DNA of 5,386 nucleotides from Planctomycetota bacterium (lineage in GTDB: Bacteria; Planctomycetota; Phycisphaerae; WQYP01), in assembly GCA_021828935.1 (NCBI GenBank), contig JAJZCU010000185.1, forward strand, positions 1 to 5,386, written 5' to 3'. The notes under the pieces are model-generated. The model did no database searches and was not told the origin of the DNA. It saw nothing but the letters and a program-made list of their open reading frames with translations. Positions 1-5,386 of this stretch are shown piece by piece (position 1 is the stretch's first letter; every line of letters starts with the position of its first letter). Position numbers and translations under genes: made by a program.

Positions 1-1001
1 GTAAGACCGGCCATGGGCTCCGTGAAAATTCCCGGGCTTTGCCAAAGGTTGACAAGAACTTCGCATTTCCATTGGTTTCCCGGAATGTTCCGCGCTTGCC
101 AGACGCCAAACTGCGATACCGAAACCGCGAACAGCTTGTCAAAACACCATGGATGCCCGGGCCCCGCCGCAACCGGATACGGACCGAGGCGCAAACCCGA
201 ATAACGTTGCTTGGCTTCCGGCGAATAACCCGTTTGCACAAACAACCGGTGCATCGCAAGCCAAAATGGCACGCCAACCAAATGGTCGCTGACGAAACTT
301 CTCCCCGGTGCCCCCATCGCAGGAACCGTCCAACTATTAAAGTGTATCGGACCGACCCCCGCCTGCTGGCAAACCGACCGAATCGCATCCTTTGCGGCCA
401 TGCGAGTGCCAACCAGCGTCACCAGAGTGTCGTGTAGCTTAAAGCTGGACGGACCGCGCAGCTTTTTTTCAAATGCGGCCACTTGTTTTTCAACCCCAGC
501 CGGCAATCGGATGCCCCGCCAAACCGCAACGCCGAGCAGCAAGATGGTGCCGCCGACCACCAGCAAAGCCATCCTTTGCCAGGGTTTCAAGCGCCGCGCG
601 CTGACTTCGGAAGTCCCATGGATGGCCGGCGTCTTTGTCGGCGGGTTGACTCTGGGCTGCGGATCGACAATCTTTCGCGCGATATCGTGGGCCGGCTCCT
701 CTGGCGCCGCCGATGCACCGAACGCTGAGTTCGTCGGGAACCCGCCGCCGACCGGCGCCGCACCCTCGCGGCCACCCATGCACTGCTGAATCCAGCACGC
801 CGCACAGGTATAGTTTCCGTTTTGATCCTTCGTGCGCTTTCGACCAGCTACGTCCGTATCGCAGACGCAACAGCGCTTTTCGGCGCCCGCCGGTTTTGAA
901 ACCATGAATCCGCACTTCGGACAATGCCGGGGCCATATGCTTGGGGAACCCGGCACCCCAATCGCCGCGGCACATTTTGGACATTTCGTGGAAACGGTCA
1001 T
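1..1001 (-). CDS. Partial zinc-ribbon, single-pass membrane protein with STN-like exported domain (C-terminus beyond the left edge)
   Basis: The frame is open from an ATG at 999-1001 to the left edge, giving 333 codons with no stop. Two Cys4 zinc ribbons are visible: C7/C10 with C27/C30, and C44/C47 (C45 adjacent) with C66/C69. The second has a K-D-x-x-G-x-Y-x-C-x-x-C ending typical of small bacterial zinc ribbons. A Pro/Ala/Gly-rich linker (about 71-140) leads to one transmembrane helix (about 144-162, positive residues before it), so the ribbons should be cytoplasmic and the rest exported. Residues about 190-265 hold two beta-alpha stretches (MAAKDAIRSVCQQAGV and VPFWLAMHRLFVQTGY) resembling short N-terminal (STN) repeats of secretins and TonB-dependent receptors. 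I infer a sensing or scaffold role, but no function is established. The start is supported by GAAGGGA ten bases upstream and by the cysteine motif beginning at once. It is divergent from the PEP-CTERM gene. The coding call is firm; domain naming past residue 165 is tentative. Confidence 0.85.
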   Translation of the reverse strand, partial: MTVSTKCPKCAAAIGVPGSPSIWPRHCPKCGFMVSKPAGAEKRCCVCDTDVAGRKRTKDQNGNYTCAACWIQQCMGGREGAAPVGGGFPTNSAFGASAAPEEPAHDIARKIVDPQPRVNPPTKTPAIHGTSEVSARRLKPWQRMALLVVGGTILLLGVAVWRGIRLPAGVEKQVAAFEKKLRGPSSFKLHDTLVTLVGTRMAAKDAIRSVCQQAGVGPIHFNSWTVPAMGAPGRSFVSDHLVGVPFWLAMHRLFVQTGYSPEAKQRYSGLRLGPYPVAAGPGHPWCFDKLFAVSVSQFGVWQARNIPGNQWKCEVLVNLWQSPGIFTEPMAGL

Positions 1002-1011
1002 GGAAATTCCG

Positions 1012-1018
1012 TCCCTTC
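1012..1018 (-). promoter_or_regulatory. Candidate ribosome binding site of the left-edge membrane protein
   Basis: Read on the minus strand this is GAAGGGA, ten bases before the ATG at 1001. The spacing is slightly long but the purine run is the only one near, and it supports starting the gene at 1001 rather than at an upstream codon. Confidence 0.45.
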
Positions 1019-1033
1019 GCATAGCGGCAGCGC

Positions 1034-1047
1034 GGTCGTGGACGACC
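1034..1047. repeat. Short palindrome GGTCGTGGACGACC in the leader of the left-edge gene
   Basis: Six-base arms (GGTCGT / ACGACC) are separated by GG, 33 bases upstream of the start at 1001. It could be an operator half-site pair, or in RNA a five-base stem with a TGGA loop. Short palindromes arise by chance in GC-rich DNA, so a function is only a guess. Confidence 0.3.
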
Positions 1048-1304
1048 TGGGCGTTTCCGCCTAACGCCATTCCAGTTTGGACTTGCTCGTACCGACAAAC
1101 TAGACGCATTGATAACTATACCCGGAAAGCGTTCTGCCGCAAGAAATGATAGCCCCAACCGAAAGGCGCGACGGATCGGGCAAACTGACGTGCCTATCGC
1201 CGCCGGGCGGTCGGCAGGCTGGTTCAGTGACGTTGAGTCCGCTTCCCGCATTGCGTCGCAGGAATGTCAAACGCCCCGGCTCTTACCGAGCCTACCGCAC
1301 GTCC

Positions 1305-1340
1305 TATAAGAAAATTTAGTAAAATTTACCGGATTTATTT
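1305..1340 (+). promoter_or_regulatory. AT-rich candidate promoter zone for the PEP-CTERM gene
   Basis: This is a sharply AT-rich island in GC-rich surroundings, about 110-145 bases before the start at 1452. It includes TATAAG and a direct repeat AAAATTTA with ten-base (one helical turn) spacing. No good -35 box pairs with the TATAAG, so this is a zone and not a mapped promoter. Confidence 0.25.
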
Positions 1341-1405
1341 GCCCGCCCTGATTTCACGGGGTACAGTTCGTTTGTTCAGCCATGGCGACGTCGGTGATGT
1401 CGCGG

Positions 1406-1435
1406 CGTTCGAACGTTTTGGCCTGTTAAAGGCCA
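1406..1435 (+). promoter_or_regulatory. Two adjacent palindromes in the PEP-CTERM leader
   Basis: CGTTCGAACG (1406-1415) is a perfect ten-base palindrome. Directly after it, TGGCCT (1419-1424) pairs with AGGCCA (1430-1435) around a GTTAA loop. The pair ends four bases before the ribosome binding site, so a regulator or a leader RNA stem here could affect expression. The structure is seen directly; the regulatory role is inferred. Confidence 0.3.
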
Positions 1436-1438
1436 GGT

Positions 1439-1446
1439 AAGGGAGA
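1439..1446 (+). promoter_or_regulatory. Ribosome binding site of the PEP-CTERM gene
   Basis: AAGGGAGA lies five bases before the ATG at 1452. It is the clearest Shine-Dalgarno in the left half of the window and fixes the start, since the signal peptide begins at that ATG. Confidence 0.65.
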
Positions 1447-1451
1447 TAGTT

Positions 1452-2234
1452 ATGCGTTTTTTTTCGGCCGCTCTGGTTTCCGGCGCGGCGGTCATTGGGT
1501 TGGGAGCAACATTCGCCCATGCCAACATCATGGTGGCGCCCATTGCCCTGAACGATCCGACGGTTGGGGTGAGTCTGGCGTCCTTAATGTCGTCCAGTCA
1601 AGATATCCAGGTTGGCAACCTGCTGTTCAGCAACTTCCTGTTGAATGACGCCAGCGGTTATGCAATCCCCGCGGGATCAACAGAAACTCAAGTTCAGGCC
1701 GCCGCAAGCGGCATTACGGTTCAGGCGGCGCCCACCCCCCAACCGGGCCTGGCGTTCGGGTCGGCGTGGGATACTGCCGTCGGATCAAAGAGTGCAAGCG
1801 TGTCCTATACCGTTACCCCGATTTTGCCCAGCTTAATTCTTCAATCGTTTACGGCGGCCAGCAATGCAGTGGCCACCGGTGGCGCCGCGCACACCATCAT
1901 CACAGAAACCATTTCATCCACCGCGGGATCCAGCCCGAATTTGGCCGCAGGGCTGACATTGGGCGCCGTCACGCTGGCCGAAAACACGCCGGGTCTTGCC
2001 AACTCCAATCAACTAAGCGCCACGCTGTCCGCGCCCGTGCCCGAACAAATTTTTGTTAAAGACAGCATTGGCGCGTATCAGACCGGCAGCACGGGCAACG
2101 CTTTTATTTCGCAGGTCCAGAATACCTTTGGCCCGCCGGTTCCCGAACCGGCGACCATGGTGCTGCTGATTGGCGGCGGGGCGCTGGCCCTGCTGCCCAG
2201 ACGTCGCCGGGTTGCGGTACATGTCACGGCGTGA
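1452..2234 (+). CDS. Secreted PEP-CTERM sorting domain protein
   Basis: A 260-residue exported protein. Residues 1-24 form a Sec signal peptide (short basic start, hydrophobic core 5-20, AHA just before the likely cut). The middle (about 25-228) is rich in Ala, Ser, Thr, Gly and Asn with alternating hydrophobics, as in beta-rich secreted proteins. It contains IQVGNLLFSNF and, later, GLAFGSAW followed by SVSYTV, a pattern I associate with a recurring group of PEP-CTERM proteins of unknown function. The C-terminus carries the sorting signal: PEP at 231-233, a hydrophobic helix (about 235-248) and four arginines at 250-253. In this family exosortase cleaves at or near PEP, and the products go to the outer envelope or extracellular matrix. 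There are no cysteines. Seven residues follow the arginines, a slightly long tail. It is monocistronic by context. Export and sorting are near certain; the biological role is unknown. Confidence 0.93.
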   Translation: MRFFSAALVSGAAVIGLGATFAHANIMVAPIALNDPTVGVSLASLMSSSQDIQVGNLLFSNFLLNDASGYAIPAGSTETQVQAAASGITVQAAPTPQPGLAFGSAWDTAVGSKSASVSYTVTPILPSLILQSFTAASNAVATGGAAHTIITETISSTAGSSPNLAAGLTLGAVTLAENTPGLANSNQLSATLSAPVPEQIFVKDSIGAYQTGSTGNAFISQVQNTFGPPVPEPATMVLLIGGGALALLPRRRRVAVHVTA

Positions 2235-2260
2235 AATACGCCCCGAAAAGTAGCCTCGAA

Positions 2261-2303
2261 GGGACGACCGGCCGTCGGCGCACCAGCGCCCGCCGGCCGT
2301 CCC
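2261..2303 (+). terminator. Strong hairpin after the PEP-CTERM gene, possible terminator without T-tract
   Basis: Starting 27 bases after the stop codon, GGGACG-A-CCGGC pairs with GCCGG-C-CGTCCC (one A/C mismatch). The stem continues through GGCGC/GCGCC after a three-to-four-base bulge, with a short loop around 2282-2285. No T-run follows, so it is not a canonical intrinsic terminator. It could end transcription with help from Rho or protect the mRNA 3' end. Confidence 0.45.
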
Positions 2304-2480
2304 GAAGGGCCATGGTTGCGGGCTATTAATAAGGAACGTCGAATAAATACCTGTCGCAATCATTCCGGCTGGCGACCGATACGGTCCGCAGCGCGAAATG
2401 ACGCTCGCTTCCATACCGCACGCGGAGCCCGGCGACACACTTTTTTTCCCCGGAAGCATGGCGCCGCACGGGCGAAGGAA

Positions 2481-2705
2481 AAAACGCTGAGGCCGTGAGA
2501 ACGCTGGGAACGAACGGAGGGCGGCGATCATGGGGGATGGGCTTCCAGCGCACCGTAGTGTAGTGCCAATATGAAGATCAATTTGAATAATGCAATACGG
2601 GCGCATGATTTGGCGGCCAAGATGGCCGCCCCCCTTTTTATTCAAGCGCCGCCCCCCCACGCGTCTGGCCCGGCCGTCTCAGCGCCCTCCGCGCCTCAGC
2701 GTTTT
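2481..2705. repeat. Nested inverted-repeat element, MITE- or REP-like
   Basis: The outer arms are a perfect 13-base inverted repeat: AAAACGCTGAGGC at 2481-2493 and GCCTCAGCGTTTT at 2693-2705. Inside them is a second nested perfect pair: CGGAGGGCG at 2515-2523 and CGCCCTCCG at 2683-2691. The right arm is compact (CTCAGCGCC, CTCCGCGC, CTCAGCGTT in tandem). The left arm is longer and has AACGCTG twice, 17 bases apart (2483-2489 and 2500-2506). The motif style recalls the dispersed GCGGAGG/CTCTGCG-type repeats common between genes in environmental bacteria. There is no transposase, and no obvious target-site duplication could be established. Confidence 0.5.
2612..2642 (+). terminator. Intrinsic terminator candidate inside the inverted-repeat element
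   Basis: GGCGGCCA (2612-2619) pairs perfectly with TGGCCGCC (2623-2630) around an AGA loop, followed by CCCC and then TTTTTATT. The T-tract is on the plus strand only, so it stops rightward transcription. It lies almost 380 bases after the PEP-CTERM stop, far for that gene's own terminator. It may be a backup, the end of an unrecognised small RNA, or a barrier protecting the opposing dihydrouridine synthase gene. Confidence 0.55.
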
Positions 2706-2756
2706 ATTCTATAAACTTCCATTAGGCCAATTGCGCCAGTTGATCATTCGGCGGTC

Positions 2757-3890
2757 TTAAACCCGCGCCGCCGCCGTGGCGTCAATGTTGCAAACATCCT
2801 GCGCGTCCGGCACGCTGCCCACACGCACGCCCGGACCGTCTTGCGCATAATAGCGTTCCAGTGCGGCGTTCCAATCGCGCTGGTTTTTGGCGTTGATAAA
2901 CGCCCGCCACACCTCCGGACCGCACGGGTGCAACTTGGAATACTTAATGCCAATTTTCCGCATTTGCCGGCTGGCTGATTCTTCGCCATAAATCTGTACC
3001 GCCAGTGAAAAATGCTCCAGCAGCGCATCGCGCTGGGCGTAAACCGTGGGCGGTTCCGGAAGCGGATCGCCCCGGCACAGCGCGGCAAATTCAGAAAAAA
3101 TCCACGGATTCCCAATGGCGCCCCGGGCAATCCAAACGCCGTCGACTCCGGTGTAACAGAGCATGCGCCGGGCGTCATCGGCCGTGAACACGTCGCCACT
3201 GCCAAACAGCACGGGCGCCGGATTATCCTGCTTTAATTTTCGCAGAAAGTCCCAATTCGCCCAGCCGGTGTATTTTTGTTCCACGGTGCGGCCATGCACC
3301 GCAATCGCGGAAAAATTCAACGCCACCGCCTCGTTAAACACCGCCGAAAACCAGTCCGCGGCCTGCGCGCTGTCATCCAGCGCCCGGCGCAGTTTTATCG
3401 TCAGCGGGCCCGGCACGGCGTCACGCACCTGCCGCATGATTTGCCGGGCCTGGTCCGGGTCGCTTAACAAGTATCCGCCGCGGCACCGGCCCATGACTTT
3501 CTTCACCGGGCAGGCAAAATTCAAATCCACCGCGTCAAAGCCCGCTTCCAGAACGATTTTCGCGGCGGCCGCCATCTCGTCGGCTTCGCTGCCGATGATC
3601 TGCCCCGCCGCGGGATGATCTTCATCGGACAGCACCAGCCCCTTTTCCCGGCCCCGGCCGCCGCTTAACAACACCCGATCCAACAGCGCTTCGGTAATGG
3701 CGTACGGGCAGCCGCGGCGGCGCGCCACGGTACGCATGGCCATGTCGCTGTATCCCGCCAGCCCCGCCTGCATGGCCGGCATTTTCAGCGGGAACGGCCC
3801 CACACGGCATGGGCGCGCTTCCGGCCGGGGCGGCGCGTGAACGCGGGCCCACGGATTATCTTTTACTTCACTAATTAAATAATTTGCCAT
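2757..3890 (-). CDS. dus: tRNA-dihydrouridine synthase (Dus family, closest in style to DusB)
   Basis: This is an FMN- and NADPH-dependent enzyme that reduces specific uridines in tRNA D-loops; it acts in the cytoplasm. Counting from the ATG at 3890 (377 residues), the TIM-barrel start is PAMQAGLAGYSD (38-49). The catalytic cysteine is C127 in NFACPVKKV. FMN and substrate contacts are K166 (TIKL), H199 (VHGRT), GSGD (230-233) and the phosphate-binding ARGAIGNPWIF (255-265). A helical tRNA-binding region with RKIGIKYSKLHP follows. It is longer than E. coli DusB (about 320), with roughly 30 extra N-terminal residues and a C-terminal tail. The loop has Ala where Gly usually precedes the catalytic Cys-Pro. 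An in-frame GTG at 3899 is an alternative start; neither has a Shine-Dalgarno. It lies 28 bases after the ATPase gene on the same strand, probably co-transcribed. The family is certain; the exact tRNA position modified is not. Confidence 0.95.
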   Translation of the reverse strand: MANYLISEVKDNPWARVHAPPRPEARPCRVGPFPLKMPAMQAGLAGYSDMAMRTVARRRGCPYAITEALLDRVLLSGGRGREKGLVLSDEDHPAAGQIIGSEADEMAAAAKIVLEAGFDAVDLNFACPVKKVMGRCRGGYLLSDPDQARQIMRQVRDAVPGPLTIKLRRALDDSAQAADWFSAVFNEAVALNFSAIAVHGRTVEQKYTGWANWDFLRKLKQDNPAPVLFGSGDVFTADDARRMLCYTGVDGVWIARGAIGNPWIFSEFAALCRGDPLPEPPTVYAQRDALLEHFSLAVQIYGEESASRQMRKIGIKYSKLHPCGPEVWRAFINAKNQRDWNAALERYYAQDGPGVRVGSVPDAQDVCNIDATAAARV

Positions 3891-3918
3891 TTTTGTCACT
3901 GGTACGAGGCCGTGGTTT

Positions 3919-4683
3919 TCAATGGATTTCGCCCGTATTAATCTTCACGTCTTCGCGCCGTTCGATCTTATCCACCGCCCCATCGCGGATCCAAAAAATG
4001 CGGTCGGAAATATCCAGCATTTTTAGATCATGCGTAGCGCTGATCACCGTGACGCCGCGCTCCAAATTCATCTCTTTTAACAAGGCAATAATTGCCTTGC
4101 CGGTGTTTAAGTCCAGATTTCCCGTGGGTTCATCCGCCAGAATAATGGCGGGATCATTGGCGAACGCCCGGGCGATTGCCACGCGCTGCTGCTGCCCGCC
4201 GGAAAGCTGCGATGGTTTGTTGTGAATGCGGTGCCCCAGTTCCACCCGCTCCAGAATGCCCTTGGCTTTTTCTCGGGAATCGGCGTCGCTCATGCCGGCA
4301 AACACCATTGGCAGCGCCACATTCTCAAGCGCTGTCATCACCGGAATCAAATTAAACGTTTGGAAAATGTACCCAATCTTTCGGCAGCGCAGCCAGGCCA
4401 GTTCCAGCGAATCCAACTGGGCAATATCCACTTCATCAATGAACACCTTGCCGGACGTGGGCTTGTCCAGGCCGCCGATGGCGTTAAACAGCGTGGACTT
4501 GCCGGAGCCGCTGGGCCCCATGATGGAAATGTATTCGCCGCGATAAATAATAACATTTACGCCCTTTAGCGCCTGCAGAGTCTGGTCGCCCATGCGGTAT
4601 TCCTTGACCACTTCAATGGTGCGCACAATTTCTTCGCGCGATTCAACATTTTCCGGCAATCCCGTTGCCTGCACTTGCGTCAT
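3919..4683 (-). CDS. ABC transporter ATP-binding protein, LolD/MacB type
   Basis: A 254-residue cytoplasmic ATPase with every canonical element: Walker A GPSGSGKST (56-64), Q-loop Q108 in IFQTFNLIP, signature LSGGQQQR (160-167), Walker B IILADEP (180-186) with catalytic E185, D-loop GNLD (188-191) and H-loop H218. The FQTFNLIP.MTALENVALP stretch and the LADEPTGNLD sequence mark the MacB/LolD/FtsE-like clade, whose members drive FtsX-type permeases. An N-terminal extension of about 20 residues precedes the first strand. The start is fixed by GAGG five bases upstream (minus strand, 4689-4692). The adjacent upstream gene is the matching permease, with a 27-base gap, and the dihydrouridine synthase follows. 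Likely substrates are lipoproteins, envelope peptides or a periplasmic effector; which one cannot be told from sequence. An actively transporting pair is expected because no catalytic residue is lost. Confidence 0.95.
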   Translation of the reverse strand: MTQVQATGLPENVESREEIVRTIEVVKEYRMGDQTLQALKGVNVIIYRGEYISIMGPSGSGKSTLFNAIGGLDKPTSGKVFIDEVDIAQLDSLELAWLRCRKIGYIFQTFNLIPVMTALENVALPMVFAGMSDADSREKAKGILERVELGHRIHNKPSQLSGGQQQRVAIARAFANDPAIILADEPTGNLDLNTGKAIIALLKEMNLERGVTVISATHDLKMLDISDRIFWIRDGAVDKIERREDVKINTGEIH

Positions 4684-4685
4684 AG

Positions 4686-4692
4686 TTTCCTC
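4686..4692 (-). promoter_or_regulatory. Ribosome binding site of the ABC ATPase gene
   Basis: Read on the minus strand this is GAGGAAA, with GAGG five bases from the ATG at 4683. It sits in the short gap after the permease stop codon, consistent with translation from a shared message. Confidence 0.6.
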
Positions 4693-4710
4693 GACAAACT
4701 TTCGCGCCGT

Positions 4711-5367
4711 TTATACTTCCACGCGCATGGCGTTGATTGGGTCCATGCGCGCCGCCTTCCAGGCCGGATACATCGCCGCCGCCGCCGTAATAATCACGCC
4801 AATGCCGGTCGAACAGCCTGCAATCAGCGGAATGCGGCCCCAGGGCAGGTAGGCCATGCCCGCCGCGCCGTACCGCGCCAACGCAATGCCCACGGCCAGC
4901 GTAAAGCCCATGGTCACGCCCGTGATCGTTCCCACCGCCCCCAAAAACACGCTTTCCAACAGGAATAACTTAAGAATGAATGAATCCAAGGCGCCCAGGC
5001 ATTTCATTGTGCCAATCTCCCGGAACCGTTCCATGACGCTCATGAGCATCGCGTTGCTGATGCCCACCAGGCATACCAACAGCGACAAACTTAACAACCA
5101 CACCACCCGCGCCGCTCCGCCCGTGGCCACCGGCGGCAGATGCTGGCTTTGCAGAACCGCGTTGTGAATCACCGGTTCGATGGCCCCGCTGGTCCACACG
5201 TCCATTAAAAATGCCATCGCCATGATGATGGTAATCAGCGTTAAAATGCTGCGGCCCAGACGAACGCGCAACGACCGCGCGGCAATTTCCACCGCTTTAC
5301 GCAACGGAAGCTGCACCTGCTTTTGCACCACCACGGCGCCGGTCGACGGTCCGGCGCCGGGACGCAA
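4711..5367 (-). CDS. Short FtsX/MacB-type ABC transporter permease
   Basis: An inner-membrane partner of the adjacent ATPase, 218 residues from a TTG at 5367. Four hydrophobic segments are visible: about 40-57, 87-111, 131-162 and 178-202. The cytoplasmic coupling motif ERFREIGTMKCLGA (113-126) and the C-terminal YPAWKAARMDPINAMR (200-215) are hallmarks of the FtsX-like permease domain. E. coli LolC/LolE have about 400 residues and a large periplasmic domain between helices 1 and 2. Here that linker is only about 30 residues, so the periplasmic domain is essentially absent. The N-terminus (LPLRKAVEIAARSLRVRLGRS) looks like a natural amphipathic start, which argues against truncation. An in-frame TAA at 5380-5382 limits extension upstream. 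GGGAGG sits only one base from the TTG, too close, so GTG codons at 5328-5334 or 5316 are possible starts. The family is sure; the exact start is not. Confidence 0.88.
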   Translation of the reverse strand: MRPGAGPSTGAVVVQKQVQLPLRKAVEIAARSLRVRLGRSILTLITIIMAMAFLMDVWTSGAIEPVIHNAVLQSQHLPPVATGGAARVVWLLSLSLLVCLVGISNAMLMSVMERFREIGTMKCLGALDSFILKLFLLESVFLGAVGTITGVTMGFTLAVGIALARYGAAGMAYLPWGRIPLIAGCSTGIGVIITAAAAMYPAWKAARMDPINAMRVEV

Positions 5368-5386
5368 TCCTCCCGCTATTTAGATC
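5368..5386 (-). promoter_or_regulatory. Upstream edge of the permease: ribosome binding site and stop codons
   Basis: On the minus strand this holds TAA (5380-5382, in the permease frame), an overlapping TAG (5376-5378) and GGGAGG (5369-5374). One of these stops could end another gene of the same operon just outside the window. The purine run is a good Shine-Dalgarno but is nearly abutting the TTG start. Confidence 0.35.

Larger units (their letters stand above)
1002..1451. other. Divergent intergenic region, no gene seen
   Basis: About 450 bases separate two genes that point away from each other, so promoters for both should lie here. Open frames crossing it have compositions unlike real proteins (Arg/Pro/Ser-rich, no recognisable motif) and overlap the zinc-ribbon gene out of frame. 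The right part contains the only AT-rich stretch (1305-1340), with AAAATTTA twice ten bases apart (1311-1318 and 1321-1328) and TATAAG at 1305-1310, a plausible promoter zone for the rightward gene. A TATAGT on the minus strand (around 1115-1120), 16 bases after a weak TTGCGG, is a poor candidate promoter for the leftward gene. No tRNA or known riboswitch is recognisable. Confidence 0.6.
2235..2756. other. Convergent intergenic region, no gene seen
   Basis: About 520 bases lie between two converging genes. Open frames here are short, basic and motif-free, and none has a ribosome binding site, so I call none coding. The stretch holds two hairpins, a nested inverted repeat and homopolymer runs (T7 at 2441-2447, C7 at 2652-2658). 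TTTTTTCC (2442-2449) is the inverse of GGAAAAAA (2477-2484). Such content fits a non-coding repeat insertion or a small RNA locus. Confidence 0.6.

Noticed and set aside
39..789. Plus-strand open frames of 129-132 codons across the left region
   Set aside because: They are antisense to the zinc-ribbon gene, have Arg/Pro-rich motif-free translations, and fit the shadow of a GC-rich gene.
1098..1120. Minus-strand TTGCGG - 16 - TATAGT promoter for the left-edge gene
   Set aside because: The -35 box matches only three of six consensus bases and the site is more than 90 bases from the start. It is too weak to annotate as a promoter.
490..1251. A 253-codon open frame on the minus strand
   Set aside because: It overlaps the zinc-ribbon gene in another frame, is rich in Arg and Gly, and has no domain or ribosome binding site. 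The overlapping frame has paired CxxC motifs and a membrane helix.
2441..2484. TTTTTTCC / GGAAAAAA inverted pair as a terminator
   Set aside because: The stem is mainly A-T with a 27-base loop, and the T-run lies on the 5' side of the stem, so it does not resemble an intrinsic terminator.
2013..2660. A 215-codon open frame on the minus strand
   Set aside because: It runs antisense through the end of the PEP-CTERM gene and through hairpins and repeats. It has no recognisable motif.
1..5386. Window length equals that of the phiX174 genome
   Set aside because: Neither the sequence nor the gene content resembles a microvirus. The genes are chromosomal in type, so the length is a coincidence or a chosen window size.
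1..5386. CRISPR array, tRNA, rRNA, transposase, toxin-antitoxin or phage genes
   Set aside because: I looked for regularly spaced repeats, cloverleaf-type arms and the usual protein motifs on both strands and found none.

Overview
The window looks like a piece of a GC-rich bacterial chromosome, most likely from Planctomycetota (Phycisphaerae-like) or a related PVC-group lineage. The clues are a secreted protein ending in a PEP-CTERM anchor of the VPEP / hydrophobic / RRRR kind, a dihydrouridine synthase with an unusual ACPVKKV active-site loop, a zinc-ribbon membrane protein of a style I associate with planctomycetes, and patchy Shine-Dalgarno use. The taxonomic call is inference from protein style, not a match I could verify.

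Layout: (1) 1-1001, minus strand: a gene that runs off the left edge, encoding two N-terminal zinc ribbons, one transmembrane helix and an exported domain resembling secretin/TonB short N-terminal (STN) folds. (2) 1002-1451: a divergent intergenic region with an AT-rich patch and several small palindromes. (3) 1452-2234, plus strand: a 260-residue secreted PEP-CTERM protein. (4) 2235-2756: a convergent gap of about 520 bases with no credible gene, holding a strong hairpin just after the PEP-CTERM gene, a nested inverted-repeat element (2481-2705) and a textbook-like hairpin plus T-tract inside that element. (5) 2757-5367, minus strand: a compact three-gene cluster read right to left: a short FtsX/MacB-type ABC permease, its LolD/MacB-type ATPase (27-base gap), and a tRNA-dihydrouridine synthase (28-base gap). 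The cluster probably continues past the right edge.

How they work together: the permease and ATPase form a plausible inner-membrane ABC complex of the mechanotransmission (type VII) class, which usually acts on lipoproteins, envelope factors or peptidoglycan enzymes rather than small solutes. The dihydrouridine synthase is a housekeeping tRNA-modification enzyme that seems to be co-transcribed with it. The PEP-CTERM protein is exported and would be processed by an exosortase encoded elsewhere. I see no defence system, CRISPR array, transposase, RNA gene or clearly new multi-gene system. The most unusual items are the left-edge membrane protein, the very short permease and the nested inverted-repeat element.
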